26,347 nt of DNA from Gymnopilus junonius. Lineage: Eukaryota > Basidiomycota > Agaricomycetes > Agaricales > Galerinaceae. Where the stretch lies: the NCBI GenBank assembly GCA_015501075.1, contig JADNYJ010000436.1, positions 1 through 26,347 on the forward strand, read 5' to 3'. This document shows positions 1 through 9,224 of this stretch, in pieces. The notes under the pieces were generated by a model. It was not told the DNA's origin, searched no databases, and saw only the letters and a list, made by a program, of their open reading frames with translations. The stretch's first letter is position 1. Each line of letters opens with the position of its first letter. The position numbers and the translations under genes are program-made.

Positions 1-210
1 GTGGATGGTTAAGATGAAAGTTGGCAGTGCTTCTCCGACTTACCTCAACAGTCTTGGACACCCATCACCTCATCCGGCTCCATCAAATTGAACGCTGCCA
101 ACTTCTGTCTCGATCTCACTAACGGAGTCAAGACCAACCAGAATGTCTTGCAAATCTGGACATGTGGCGCAGGAAACCCCAACCAAAACTGGTCTGTCAC
201 TTCTGCGTAA
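1..210 (+). CDS. 3' end of a ricin B-type lectin (QxW, beta-trefoil) domain protein, partial
   Basis: The last exon is open from about 52 to the TAA at 208-210 and follows a plausible acceptor (CTCAACAG, ending at 51). The same frame has a stop at 10-12, so an intron before 52 is needed. The translated end contains NFCLDLTNGVKTNQNVLQIW followed by NPNQNWSV. The C-L-D-L, QIW and QNW signatures are those of the gamma repeat of a ricin-type carbohydrate-binding beta-trefoil. In fungi such domains occur as free secreted lectins or as C-terminal modules of glycoside hydrolases and proteases; the catalytic part, if any, lies outside the window. The stop falls right after the domain, so the lectin module is C-terminal. 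The domain call is fairly secure; the identity of the whole protein is unknown. Confidence 0.75.
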
Positions 211-460
211 AAATCAGAGACTTCGTAGTAGTAATGGGCCTCTTGACGGGCCAAGGACTTCGATTTTCATTAAATTACACCTCATTCTTTTGCAGTTATA
301 TCTTAATGTTACTACTGTCCATTCTCGTAGTTAGTGAATGCAGTGATTTATATTTTCCTGGTGTTGTTAGAAAATTCTGGCCGACTTCGACAAAATCGGA
401 GCTTTAGTTTCCATTTGCTAGACTCTCAACATCATTTTTCATATGCATTATGCGCATAGC

Positions 461-1351
461 CTATGACTTCTTGGGTGCTTTCAAGCTAGTAATCTGGTTG
501 GAATATTTTTCCGCTTCGTCATTATGTCCCTTGATCCAGTCACCGATATATGTCGGCACCGTACCCACCAAATTCTCTTCGGCGGAAACTGGCTCTCCAT
601 ACTTCAAAGCTATGGGAATCACACCCGTCCAAACACCCTTCCTCATCTGTTCGTTATCCAAATCAGGTTGTCCATTTCCAACACCGTATGCCCGAATCTT
701 GGCGCTGGCGCTGACAATGTCGACTCTGATGACACCAGTGCTCTTCATTTCAGCCTCCGTAGGCGGTACGCGTGAGTTGTCCCACCGCTTTGACAGCATG
801 TTGTCAGTGATGAGCTGGAGAGCGTACGTCTTCTCCTCTGGTTCTTCCACTGCGCTGGCGTAACCGTGAACGACGGCGCTGCGATAATTGCAGCTGTGGT
901 TAAACGGCGTATAGGCAAGAACTAGTCCATCAATGTGTGTAGCTGCCACGCAGACAGGTATTCCAGGAAGAGTCACTTCCTCGAGGTAAGAGGGCGGCTG
1001 GGAGGGAATTTTCATGAAACGCGAGGCGGAGTGTCCGTGTAGATATATCGCAACGGCTGATTTCTCTTGGGCTCCAGATGGCGTGAAGGAGCCTGTGCAA
1101 CCAAGCATAGGAAGGATTGTTGGAAAAGGATCGTCTTCAAATGAACTAGGATTGAAGGAAACGTGTAAGACTGGTGCAGAGTCGATGATGGAATGGATTT
1201 TTTCATGATCGTAAGTAGCTTTGTAGAGCAACGTGTTGGGTTAGAATCAAGCAAGCTTTGTGAGAATAATGAGAACTAGAATACCTCTTTGCTTGAGCCT
1301 ATTCACCGAACTCCTGGGGGTATGCGCGTAGACTTCAGCTTCAGAAGGCAT
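461..1351 (-). CDS. FMN-binding split-barrel protein, pyridoxamine 5'-phosphate oxidase-related
   Basis: Two exons: 1351-1285 and 1218-461. The 66-nt intron 1284-1219 has a GTATTC donor and an AAAG acceptor, and the phase-1 junction recreates an Ala codon. The product is 274 aa. The motif THIDGLVLA followed by F-N-H-S-x-NYRSAVVHG is the conserved core of the fungal PPOX-like flavin-binding family (Pfam Pyridox_ox_2 type). The N-terminus (RLKQRATYDHEKIHSIIDSA) also matches that family. Members are soluble split-barrel proteins thought to bind FMN or a related cofactor; the substrate is not known. No signal peptide or membrane segment is seen. The gene lies tail-to-tail with the lectin gene and in tandem with the transporter on the same strand. 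The long ATG-initiated reading within exon 2 (from 1231) is not the true start, because the conserved N-terminus needs exon 1. Confidence 0.85.
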
Positions 1352-1852
1352 GATGGACGAAGAGAGCAACTTAAGTCAGATATCGCTACTTTTCAAGACC
1401 GTTAAATAGTACCCCATGAGTCAATTGACGGATCTAATATACGCTATAACGGGCATCCGTCTTCCTCACTTCAATTACGCTATTTTTATCGATAGTGACG
1501 CCTGGATGATATAATTTTGGCGACGATTTTGGAAGTAAGTCACTCTTAGCCCGTTGGATTGGATATCTGTTATAACCGAAGATAAGTTCCTGACGGATGT
1601 ATCATTCAAATAGTTGCAGTCCTGAATTACACCCAGAACATAGAAAAGGTACAGCGGGGAACGGATCTCCGTTTCGCTTAAAACGCTGGATAGGAGAAGT
1701 ACTCTGACTCATCCCGTATATTAACCGCAGATAAGACAAGGCCCGCATACCCAACGAATTTGACCAAACGTAAAACTTCAAGCAGCAATCCATAATTGAT
1801 ACAATATGCAACATAGCGGAGAGGAACAAGAATGCAATGGCAGAACACTTAT
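1352..1852. other. Intergenic stretch without a gene
   Basis: This holds the promoter of the PPOX-related gene and the 3' flank of the sugar transporter. An 84-codon minus-strand reading at 1602-1856 runs just past the transporter stop but has no recognisable family features. I take it as non-coding. Confidence 0.5.
1402..1408 (-). promoter_or_regulatory. TATA-like box for the PPOX-related gene
   Basis: Read on the minus strand this is TATTTAA, about 50 nt upstream of the start codon at 1351. Spacing and composition fit a fungal core promoter, but the match is short and unverified. Confidence 0.3.
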
Positions 1853-4800
1853 TCACATCGAATCCTTTTCGTCACCATTGTCAATGAAAACCTCGACAGG
1901 TGAAGACTTCCCTCCTATGTGGTCCACGGCCTGCTTTTCGATCAAAGCGACTTGGTCATCTCCGTCGAAGATTCTGTAAAGAGTAGACAATTTCATTGAC
2001 TTATCTGAACTAGACAAAGCAAGAAACTTACGCAGCTGTTTCCTCTAGAGTGCGCTAAAGATCCATGATGAAATTAGAATGGATAGGCATTCGGGAATGT
2101 TAAAGAAACCTACATTCTTGGTCTCCACTAAGTACATCCAAATGAAAACAAGCTCAAATGTGAGCCAAGCGATATATACGGTCTGTGAAATGTGAGCACT
2201 ATCAATGAGGTCCTGATACATAGATGAACGTACATAATATTTCCATCCAATGCTAGCAAAGTCGAATCGCATCAGACCTCTATACAAACACTCTAAATGT
2301 ACTGGCACTTACTTTTGGAGAGCGATAGGGTTAACGTATCTATATTGATAAAATGAGCAAAAGAATAAAGCGGAAGTCGGGAGTGACGGAATATATATCG
2401 CGTACTGGTTGAACACCAAAGATGCGCTGATGGTGAAATTGAAGACTGTGAAGCCTTTCGAACGCAAATTATAGGGCAAGATCTCGATTGTGTAGCTGCG
2501 CCAATATCATGTGGGCATTTATCGTTAGATGAGAGGATAATTCGCTCACGTTACGATGAGAGGAGAATAAGCTAGCTATATAGGACGAAAGTCAGCTATA
2601 GTAAAGGAACTTTGGAAATGGATGGGAACCCACAGCGTAGAATGTGGAGAATAGGTCTATAAACGGATTAGAAGTCGCCTGAGTGATGATCTGTAGGACT
2701 TACAAATCATTGCGATAAAGGTATGTGCAGCTGCTGTATTGCCTCTCTCAGAGTATAGGGCGAAGCAAGCTGTTTCCAGGATCCAACACACGAGCATACC
2801 TAATATGCATTGTCGTCATCACTTGTAGGAATGGCTTTAAAAATAGGAAAAAAAAACTCACCCCCAGTTGATGCGAGGAATAGCTTCCGGCGTCCGATTT
2901 TATCGCACCATAGAGAACCGAAGACGCAGATACAGAAATTGTATATTTGGAGGACTCCGTTCTGGAATGGCTTATGATCAGAAATGAGGGATTGAGAGTA
3001 GAAAAGGCGTTGGTACAATGAGCAGTTGGATGGTTGGATCGGTGACTAAAGCCAATTCAAGGTTTAGTATTCAAGTCGTATCAGCATGAAGGGAGCAAAG
3101 TACGTACTTCCAATGGCGTCAAGAACTTTATTAAGATCTGTGATAAAGGTTTAGAAATGAAGACCCGGTGATCGTTGAGGATACTTGCAGTAAGATCTAA
3201 GGAAATACGTTAACGTTCACTTTGGTGGGAATTGTCTAAAACGGGAAGACGTACGCCAGTCCATTACCAGACCACTGAGAGAAGAACGCAATAGCAACAA
3301 TAATCCTCATGCGCTTCCGATTCCCAGGGGTCTTGAAAAGAGTCGTCCATCCGACTGACTTTTCAGCCTCCTTGTCAAGCCGAATCGTAGTCTTGATTTC
3401 TTCATACTCGTATTCGACAAGAGGGTCTTTTCTAATCAATAGATAGAATAGAATAAAAAACGTTGAACCACTAGAGGAGGAAGAATACGGATAATAAGAA
3501 CAACTCACTCGTTTCCTTTAGCATGGTAATACGCTAGCGTATGCAACGCCTCTTGTTCCCTACGTTTCGCCCATATAGTCAGTCGACAAATCCGATAATC
3601 GTGCGACGTACCTTCCCTTGCTGACCAACCATCTTGGCGATTCGGGGACAAACCAGATTAGACACAGCTGGATGACGGATGGGAACCCTTGAATGGCAGA
3701 GGGAATCCGCCATGACCAGCTGGTCCCGATGTGGAACGTACCGAATGTCTAAAAAAATGCAAGGTTATTGACTGATGTAAATTGTTGATGGAAGTATTCT
3801 TACAGTCCATGCGGCGATGAAGCTTCCGAAGATCCTGTGAAATAATCGGGATTTAGGCGTAGAACCATCGGTCGGATAAGTAGAGTTGTTGGGCGTACCA
3901 TAGACTGTTGTAAAGAGAGGTTATTTGACCTCTCTGACCTGAGTAAATGATAGGCGTCGTGAAATTAAAAGGTTCCCAAAAAGGATAGAGACGTACTCGG
4001 ATAAGCCAATTCCGAAATCAACATAGGTGCTCCTGTTGCAGCGAAATTAAGCCCGAATCCGATAAGCCAGCTGTGCATTTCGAAGGGTTGTCAATATAAT
4101 TAATAATCAATAATCAGGTGGTAATTTGTTCAGAATTAGGGTAGTAGAGTAGTGAGAATGAACGCTCACCGGGCACCGATGAACATATGGACGTTTTGAG
4201 AGGCTGTTTGTAGGATGGTCCCAATGACCATTAAGCAGGCTCCGCAGACTATACATGCTTTCCGTCCGAGAATATCGGCCATGTAAGGGGCGAATGGTAA
4301 AGCGCAGAGAGAGCCGATGTTCTATGAGGTTATTTTAGAATGGTGGGTGAATATTGATGGAGTGGAGGGCACCTGAATGGCGCCTAATAATCCGAGCTAG
4401 AAAGGTATATTAGAAATGGAAGCCGCAGGAAGGGAGAGACTGTAACGAACAGATCCGCCGGTCGGGTTGTGGAAGGCACTCTGCCATTGGGGCAGAGATT
4501 GAAGACCGTCTTTATTTTATTCAACTTGTGAGGAAACCTTGGTATTGATAGAGTGAATGGTAGGACGTACTCATCATACTACCTGAAGGTGCACTTAACG
4601 TCAGAGTTCTGCCTGTTCTGGATTTATGGATTAAATTACCATCATAGCCATTGGTGGACGACGTGACCAGCCTAGGAATGACGGGTCAGAAACGTAATTG
4701 AAGATGAACGTAACTGAAGAGATCGTACAATATGACAATCCAAAAGTTCAACAAAACGAGCCCTATAACGATTTCAGCGAGTACTGGGGTAAGAGAGCAA

Positions 4801-4905
4801 TACCAGTGACGCACGAGGATTCTTGTACCAAGGCCTATGATCAAGGAGATGCTCATAGCTTCGCACTTCACCTGGAGCACTGGAGGTTGCAGGTCCTGCA
4901 CCCAT
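1853..4905 (-). CDS. MFS sugar transporter (lactose permease/hexose transporter type), 26 exons
   Basis: A 12-TM sugar:H+ symporter-type protein of the plasma membrane, 524 aa. Exons in coding order: 4905-4815, 4762-4729, 4671-4640, 4582-4571, 4509-4451, 4396-4373, 4321-4170, 4070-3997, 3938-3899, 3834-3804, 3748-3612, 3559-3509, 3431-3255, 3196-3189, 3137-3108, 3045-3017, 2961-2862, 2799-2704, 2656-2634, 2575-2550, 2495-2406, 2339-2313, 2252-2234, 2182-2114, 2054-2032, 1973-1853. The lengths sum to 1575 nt, an intact frame. Family motifs: NGYDGSMMNGLQSLPQW near the N-terminus, ADILGRK (about 99-105), PESPRW (218-223), SQWSGNGL before SYYLNKVL, DKIGRR (347-352), EILPYNLRSKG (413-423), ETKN near the end. 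The start was chosen because it opens MGAGPATSS and leads into the conserved RPWYKNP. The 2634/2575 junction could shift by a few bases (GTGGGT or GTTCCC donor), changing one residue. The sugar transported cannot be told from sequence. Confidence 0.9.
3138..3196 (-). other. 8-nt microexon (3189-3196) followed by a GC-AG intron (3138-3188)
   Basis: On the minus strand the exon ATCTTACT follows a CCTTAG acceptor and runs into GCAAGT, a good GC-type donor. The next acceptor is ATCACAG at 3138. Only this arrangement yields the conserved SYYLNKVLDAIG. Joining the upstream exon directly to the exon at 3137 gives a stop, and no GT donor is usable here. Confidence 0.75.
4571..4582 (-). other. 12-nt microexon of the sugar transporter
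   Basis: GTAGTATGATGA, preceded by a CACCTTCAG acceptor and followed by a GTACGTCC donor. Flanking introns are 57 and 61 nt. It restores the family motif NGYDGSMMNGLQ across exons ending NGYDG and starting NGLQSLP; skipping it would remove four conserved residues. Confidence 0.8.
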
Positions 4906-4979
4906 ATCGACGTAAGTGTTTCAAGTACAGGGATGAATGATACCGAAGAAAACAGACGTACAAGTAGCCCAACGTCGGC

Positions 4980-4986
4980 ATATATA
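4980..4986 (-). promoter_or_regulatory. TATA box of the sugar transporter
   Basis: TATATAT on the minus strand, about 75 nt upstream of the start codon at 4905, in a position usual for a fungal core promoter. Confidence 0.4.
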
Positions 4987-5916
4987 AGTCTGAACCCCTT
5001 GCGTTCTTGGGAGGTAAGTCGACTCAGGTTTCCAGGCTGCGTCAGGACTCAGGAAAGAAGAAAGAAGCGCATGAGCTCCAGGTTGGAGATTGTGTCATGC
5101 TCCTAAGACGCTAATACATAGAAGTTCGTTAATGGCGTCAAGTGATGCATTAAGAGTTATAATTACCTCGAGAACAAGGGAAAGAATGGTCGAAAATGTA
5201 CTTGTTACCGAAGAAATGCGGGGGTAGGACGACTTGTGGGCTATGTTTATACGTTTAGATTGCCTTGGATGATCCTTTAATCCGTCCTATACAGAGAAGG
5301 TCATTGAATGCCATGCGGGATTCAGATTGTAGAGCTTTTACGGTCGAATTTAGGAGTAGGAGGGAGATGGACGGTCCGGTGAATGTGAAACTAAAACCTA
5401 TAAATAAAGAAGTGGGTTCAGTCGAGAGTCGGAATTCTGGTTTATAAATGCTTGAAAGCAAGCTTGTGTTACATTCAAACCAACTTGCAGACGTTTACCG
5501 AATGAAATAAGATAATAGAAGTGAACATACATTGTGCCAGCCAACTACCTCACCCTCGGTAGTCCTTTAACTCAAGTGTCTGCACGTCAACTTTTATTAC
5601 TGCCTCAACGTTTTCACCCATGACGGAATAGTCGATGCGAAATCACAGTTTGAGAGTACAAAGGTACGTGAAGTACTTTCCAACTTGAGGCACCTAAGAA
5701 GAATATAAAGCAGGTCGGTTTTGCGAAAAGGACGTCCAGCGACAAACCTTTGGTGATAATGTTCTTCAACTTCCAATGGCCAAAGTGTGCCGTGCCACCT
5801 AATTAGGATGGGTATTTCACAGTTAGTTGACGCTGAGAATGTCGTAAGAGTGGTAAGAGCAAAACGAAGGTGAACTGATGCTGGTTGTGGTCGACAAGAA
5901 AGGATATCATTAATGA
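4987..5916. other. Intergenic stretch, upstream region of the transporter
   Basis: Short readings on both strands (for example 5255-5461) overlap each other and show no family signature. A 23-codon minus-strand reading that opens near 5622 (MGENVEAVIKVDVQTLELKD) looks coding-like but has no supportable continuation. Nothing else is seen; the transporter's regulatory region is probably here. Confidence 0.4.
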
Positions 5917-5924
5917 ATAATGAT
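5917..5924. repeat. Left target-site duplication of the transposon (8 bp)
   Basis: ATAATGAT directly abuts the left inverted repeat. The identical 8 bp abuts the right end at 6730-6737. Confidence 0.8.
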
Positions 5925-5957
5925 GGCTCACTTTCTATAGGTGTGGGCCCGCCTAAT

Positions 5958-5983
5958 ATTAAATTAAATTAAATTAATTAAAT
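5958..5983. repeat. (TTAAA)n-like simple repeat inside the transposon
   Basis: ATTAAATTAAATTAAATTAA and continuation, an AT-only run just inside the left inverted repeat. Confidence 0.8.
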
Positions 5984-6091
5984 CGAAGAAGGGAGGGAAG
6001 AAATAAATAAATCACGCAGTGTCTATTTAGGTGAAGGTCATCTAGCATGCCGTGATTTGATGAAATCTGCCGGGGCCGAAAGCAGTCCATT

Positions 6092-6345
6092 TTTTCGAGG
6101 CGCGCTTCGCGCATTTAGGTACGAAATTGATCTGGTCCTTGATTTGGGTAGGTCCGAGTAGCACATTATTTTTTCCTACCGCGCTTCGCACGGCCCTCTC
6201 AATATGCATATGCACCAAGAACTGTGAATTGCATAGATGCCTTTCAAATACTCCAGGGTGGGGAGGAGAACAGGGTGGATTTTTGATTTATCTACCTCAA
6301 ATGACCAGGATTATTTATTTTTCTAGCGCGCTTCATGCGCCCTCC
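6092..6345. repeat. Three dispersed CGCGCTTC hairpin motifs inside the transposon
   Basis: GCGCGCTTCGCGC at 6100-6112, CCGCGCTTCGCACGG near 6179-6194 and GCGCGCTTCATGCGC near 6326-6340. Each follows a T-run. The first forms a 5-bp stem with a three-base loop; the others are diverged versions. The sequence after the second and third copies is loosely similar (both reach an AGATGCCTT block near 6234 and 6402), suggesting internal duplication of a unit of roughly 150 bp. Confidence 0.55.
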
Positions 6346-6729
6346 CCATCCTCTTTAAATGTTGCCCAGATTAAAAATTTTATCTTATTTTTCAAGCTCT
6401 CCAGATGCCTTCCAATCTTCGAAAGAATGTATGCAAAAGGGCCAGTTCATCACCTGACTGCGCTGACCTAATGAGTTTCCTTGTACAGTGGTGTTTATTG
6501 AGTAGCCTCCCGAGCTAAGGAAAAGGTCAAATATTCTAAAATTTACCCCATGTTCGGGAATCAGGCTCATCTCACTGATTTATGCTCTGGTTCCGGACTT
6601 TCGTGCCCCAGAACATGTCGAAGTAGCCGCATTATTTGGCCGAGTTACTTTGTTTGTACATGATTATATTTTCAAACTCAGTTATATCGTATTTGGCCCA
6701 CACCTATAGAAAGTGAGCCAAAGTGAGCC

Positions 6730-6737
6730 ATAATGAT
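6730..6737. repeat. Right target-site duplication of the transposon (8 bp)
   Basis: ATAATGAT, identical to 5917-5924. Confidence 0.8.
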
Positions 6738-7117
6738 CACCGGAGGAGCATACCGGGCCGTGGCCCATGTGGGAATTATCCGGACGGTTCCGAGGCGAGG
6801 CGTTCTAAAAATGAACATTGCTCCACCCATTCCTCCGCGATATTTGCTCCCATCCTTTTCCTTACGCTGCAGTACCTGCAGGATCTCTGAGTATGCTCGC
6901 ATCCTTGGAGCTAAATCGACGCTGAACGTGGCGTACGCCACTGCATGAATTTCGAGTCACTTTCATTGTCAAGAGCCACGTTAGGCTTCCAAGCTATTGC
7001 GCGAACCCACTGGTAGCCATGTTCAAGCTCATGAGGCCACCTACAGGCTAATTTCATAGCGTTATATGTCTTTCTTACTCCCAGCTCGTTGCTCGTTGAC
7101 TGCTTACCTTACTTTAC
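6738..7117. other. Unassigned stretch beside the transposon
   Basis: Opposed readings on both strands cover 6733-6948. Neither has a recognisable domain, and the minus-strand one ends inside the transposon, so it is not kept as a gene. Only small palindromic features such as GCGTACGC near 6931 are seen. Confidence 0.35.
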
Positions 7118-8180
7118 AGTCAGATACCTTTGTCGTTTCCTCCAGTTCATTCAACAAGGGATCTACCTCGCCGAGGGATGATTAGATCGTGTTCACGCGT
7201 TCCTCCATGAACGAAGCCTATTTGGATTGCATATGTTGAATAATCAGGGATAGCTACGGCGTGTGGTGGTGGCGGAAATGCAGTGAGCCACTCTCCTTTT
7301 ACTCAAGAAGCAAGTGGCACTCGAATACTGTGCAAAGTCACATTTGTCCTACACCAATGGTCCAAGATTATCGAATGATAGAATGGAGACGGTTATGATG
7401 ATTGAAAGTTTTTAGGTGATTCGCTTCCCATACAAGCTGAGGACGGTACGTTCCATCCCATTCTGATCTTTGTCAACCTGACCATCTATACGCTCTACAG
7501 TCACCATTGTCGCGCTTGTTGATCCCTAACGCCTACGTCCTCTATCGATCTGTAACCAGCGCGAAAGCCAATTTTGAGCGCAGGACTTTTTGAATCAATG
7601 AATGTGAAAGAAAGTGTACCCGTGCAGTTGTGCACTTCCCACGGAATGAGGTCAGATACCCATGTCATTTCCTCCAGTTCATTCAATAAGGGGCCGGGGC
7701 CAAGGGCGCCCGCCTCGTTGAAGGACGATTGATCAAATCCACGCGTTCTCCGCGAATGGAACCTATTATTACTGCATGGCCTGGTGAGCACTCGCTCTTT
7801 TGCTCAAGGTGCGCTGCATTTTCGACATCTAGCGTCTAGCTATAGAGGCACTCGAATATTTTCCAACGCCAAGTTGGTCCTACCTCAATGGTCCAAGAGT
7901 ATCAAGTGATGGTATGGAAATGGTGATGACGATTGGAGGTTTGGGATGAGTCGTTTTCCATACAACTCAATGACGGTATGTTCCATTGGAGTTGTAAGCT
8001 TTGTTGACCTGATGATGATCCATACTTTCTGCAGGCCCCATTGTCACGCTTGTCTATCTCCAACGCCTCCATCATCTATCGACCCCTTACCAGCGCAACT
8101 AGCCAACTTTGAGCACCGGAATCCTTTAATGCGAAGCGACATGCACCCGTGCAGTTAAGCACTTCCCACGAACTGAACAT
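7118..8180. repeat. Degenerate tandem duplication, two units of about 530 bp
   Basis: Blocks recur in the same order at an offset of 527-532 bp: TCCAGTTCATTCAACAAGGG (7141) against TCCAGTTCATTCAATAAGGG (7673); CAATGGTCCAAGATTATC (7355) against CAATGGTCCAAGAGTATC (7886); CCGTGCAGTTGTGCACTTCC (7620) against CCGTGCAGTTAAGCACTTCC (8147). Between blocks the copies differ by many substitutions and indels, so the duplication is old. Both copies contain the minus-strand coding remnant described separately. Confidence 0.7.
7501..7791 (-). pseudogene. Remnant of an unrecognised coding sequence in the tandem repeat
   Basis: A 96-codon minus-strand reading contains LLNELEEMTWVSDLIPWEVH, then NCTGTLSFTFIDSKSPALKI and GFRAGYRSIEDVG, which read like a folded domain. 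The equivalent of the second half recurs in the right-hand unit (about 8040-8180) with WEVLNCTG but is then broken by frameshifts and stops. An LLNELEE equivalent recurs in the left-hand unit near 7145-7165. I do not recognise the family. It may be a decayed duplicated gene or a piece of a mobile element. Confidence 0.35.
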
Positions 8181-8534
8181 TTCCGAGGCCCTTCAATCAT
8201 CCCGAACGTTTGACACTTTCCGAGTTCTTCGTAGACATGGTCACTTTATAATAAGATATACGTTCTTAACGTATCTCAACCTCGTGGTGCGAAGACCCCC
8301 ATATTCGAATATACATCCTTCCAGTTCAAAACTCCACTAAGAGTCGACAACGTACTAAACATACTTGCAAGTTCAAGATCGTTAAATTCAAGGTCCCGCT
8401 AAGATTAGAGGGGGATAGCTGTCAATGGATTTGATTTCACAAATCACATTCCAGGTACGACCTTTCGAAGATAGTACTTACATCTGTTCTACGACACGCT
8501 TCTCCCGATACATCGATGGGAACGAGTAGCGACG

Positions 8535-8544
8535 TATACAAAAG
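8535..8544 (+). promoter_or_regulatory. TATA-like box for the six-cysteine secreted protein
   Basis: TATACAAAAG about 70 nt upstream of the ATG at 8607, followed by a C/T-rich leader typical of fungal promoters. Confidence 0.4.
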
Positions 8545-8606
8545 CCTCTATCGAAGCTGACTACCCTGCTCTCTCTACGGGCTCGTCGCTCTCACCGAAC
8601 CCCGTC

Positions 8607-9224
8607 ATGCTCCCAACAATCACTACCCCCTTGATCCAGCTCTTGTGCGCTGCCGCCCTTCTCTCTATCCAAGTCAACGCCTTTCCATCGCAAAGGGGGA
8701 TTGTAGGAAGACAATCTATACCTGTTACGGTAACGTGGACCCTGCCCTTGCCTTCCCATCCCATTTCATCTCTGATAATGACTACTTAATGGGTACCCAT
8801 GGTAATTAGGCCCCCCCAATCCCTTTGGGCACCGACGCCATTCTATGTACTGGCCTAAACCTAACCGGACTGTGTTTCGTCACCCCAGGAAGGGATCCAA
8901 CATGCCACAACTTCACCGGTCCCCTCGCCTCATTCAACAATGCGACAAAAAGCCTCTTTGTCCCTCCCGGACCCGAGCTGGCTTGTGCGCTCTTCCGGTA
9001 AGTCTTCATGTTTTGATTTCTCGGGTTATCAGACCGATCGGGGGAGGTTGGCTAAAGTCCGCTTACCTAACAGGCGCTTGGATTGTCCTGTGGATGATTC
9101 GGAGACGAACGGTGTGGTTGCGTTTATTGGTGGTACCCCTGGGAGCGACCCGCCAGTTAATGATCTTTCTACTGTTCGTTTTGCGGATGTTGCACAGTCG
9201 TTTCAGTGTGCTTTTATTCCGTAG
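8607..9224 (+). CDS. Small secreted six-cysteine protein
   Basis: Exons 8607-8729, 8810-8997 and 9074-9224. Introns are 80 nt (GTAACG...TTAG) and 76 nt (GTAAGT...CAG). The product is 153 aa. The start opens a clear signal peptide (MLPTITTPLIQLLCAAALLS, probable cleavage after VNA, about residue 25). The mature part has six cysteines, in LCTGLNLTGLC, PTCHN, LACAL, LDCPV and FQCAF, consistent with three disulfides. The C-T-x-LNLTG-x-C opening and the spacing resemble a broad class of agaricomycete secreted proteins that look like beta/gamma-crystallin folds; that link is inference from pattern only. N-glycosylation sequons occur at NLT, NFT and NAT. The function is unknown. It sits alone between the tandem duplication and a gene-poor region. 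Confidence 0.75.

Larger units (their letters stand above)
5925..6729. mobile_element. 805-bp non-autonomous DNA transposon (MITE-like) with TIRs and 8-bp TSD
   Basis: A 25-bp terminal inverted repeat begins GGCTCACTTTCTATAGGTGT at 5925-5949. Its perfect complement lies at 6695-6719. The right end carries an additional tandem copy of the outer 10 bp (AAAGTGAGCC, 6720-6729). Perfect 8-bp duplications ATAATGAT flank the whole. No transposase-like reading is present; the 114-codon plus-strand ORF at 6127-6471 is low-complexity and unrecognised. An 8-bp duplication suits hAT elements and also the KDZ group common in agaricomycetes; the termini do not let me choose. The interior holds three GC-rich hairpins and an AT-rich simple repeat. 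The perfect duplications and TIRs suggest a fairly recent insertion that still needs a trans-acting transposase. Confidence 0.85.

Noticed and set aside
450..863. 137-codon plus-strand reading
   Set aside because: It lies entirely antisense to the PPOX-related gene, whose own frame carries the conserved motifs.
4686..4901. 71-codon minus-strand reading near the transporter start
   Set aside because: It reads through two introns in one frame; splicing gives a much better match to the transporter family.
6127..6471. 114-codon reading inside the transposon as a possible transposase
   Set aside because: No catalytic or DNA-binding motif; the sequence is made of hairpin and low-complexity DNA, and the element is too short to be autonomous.
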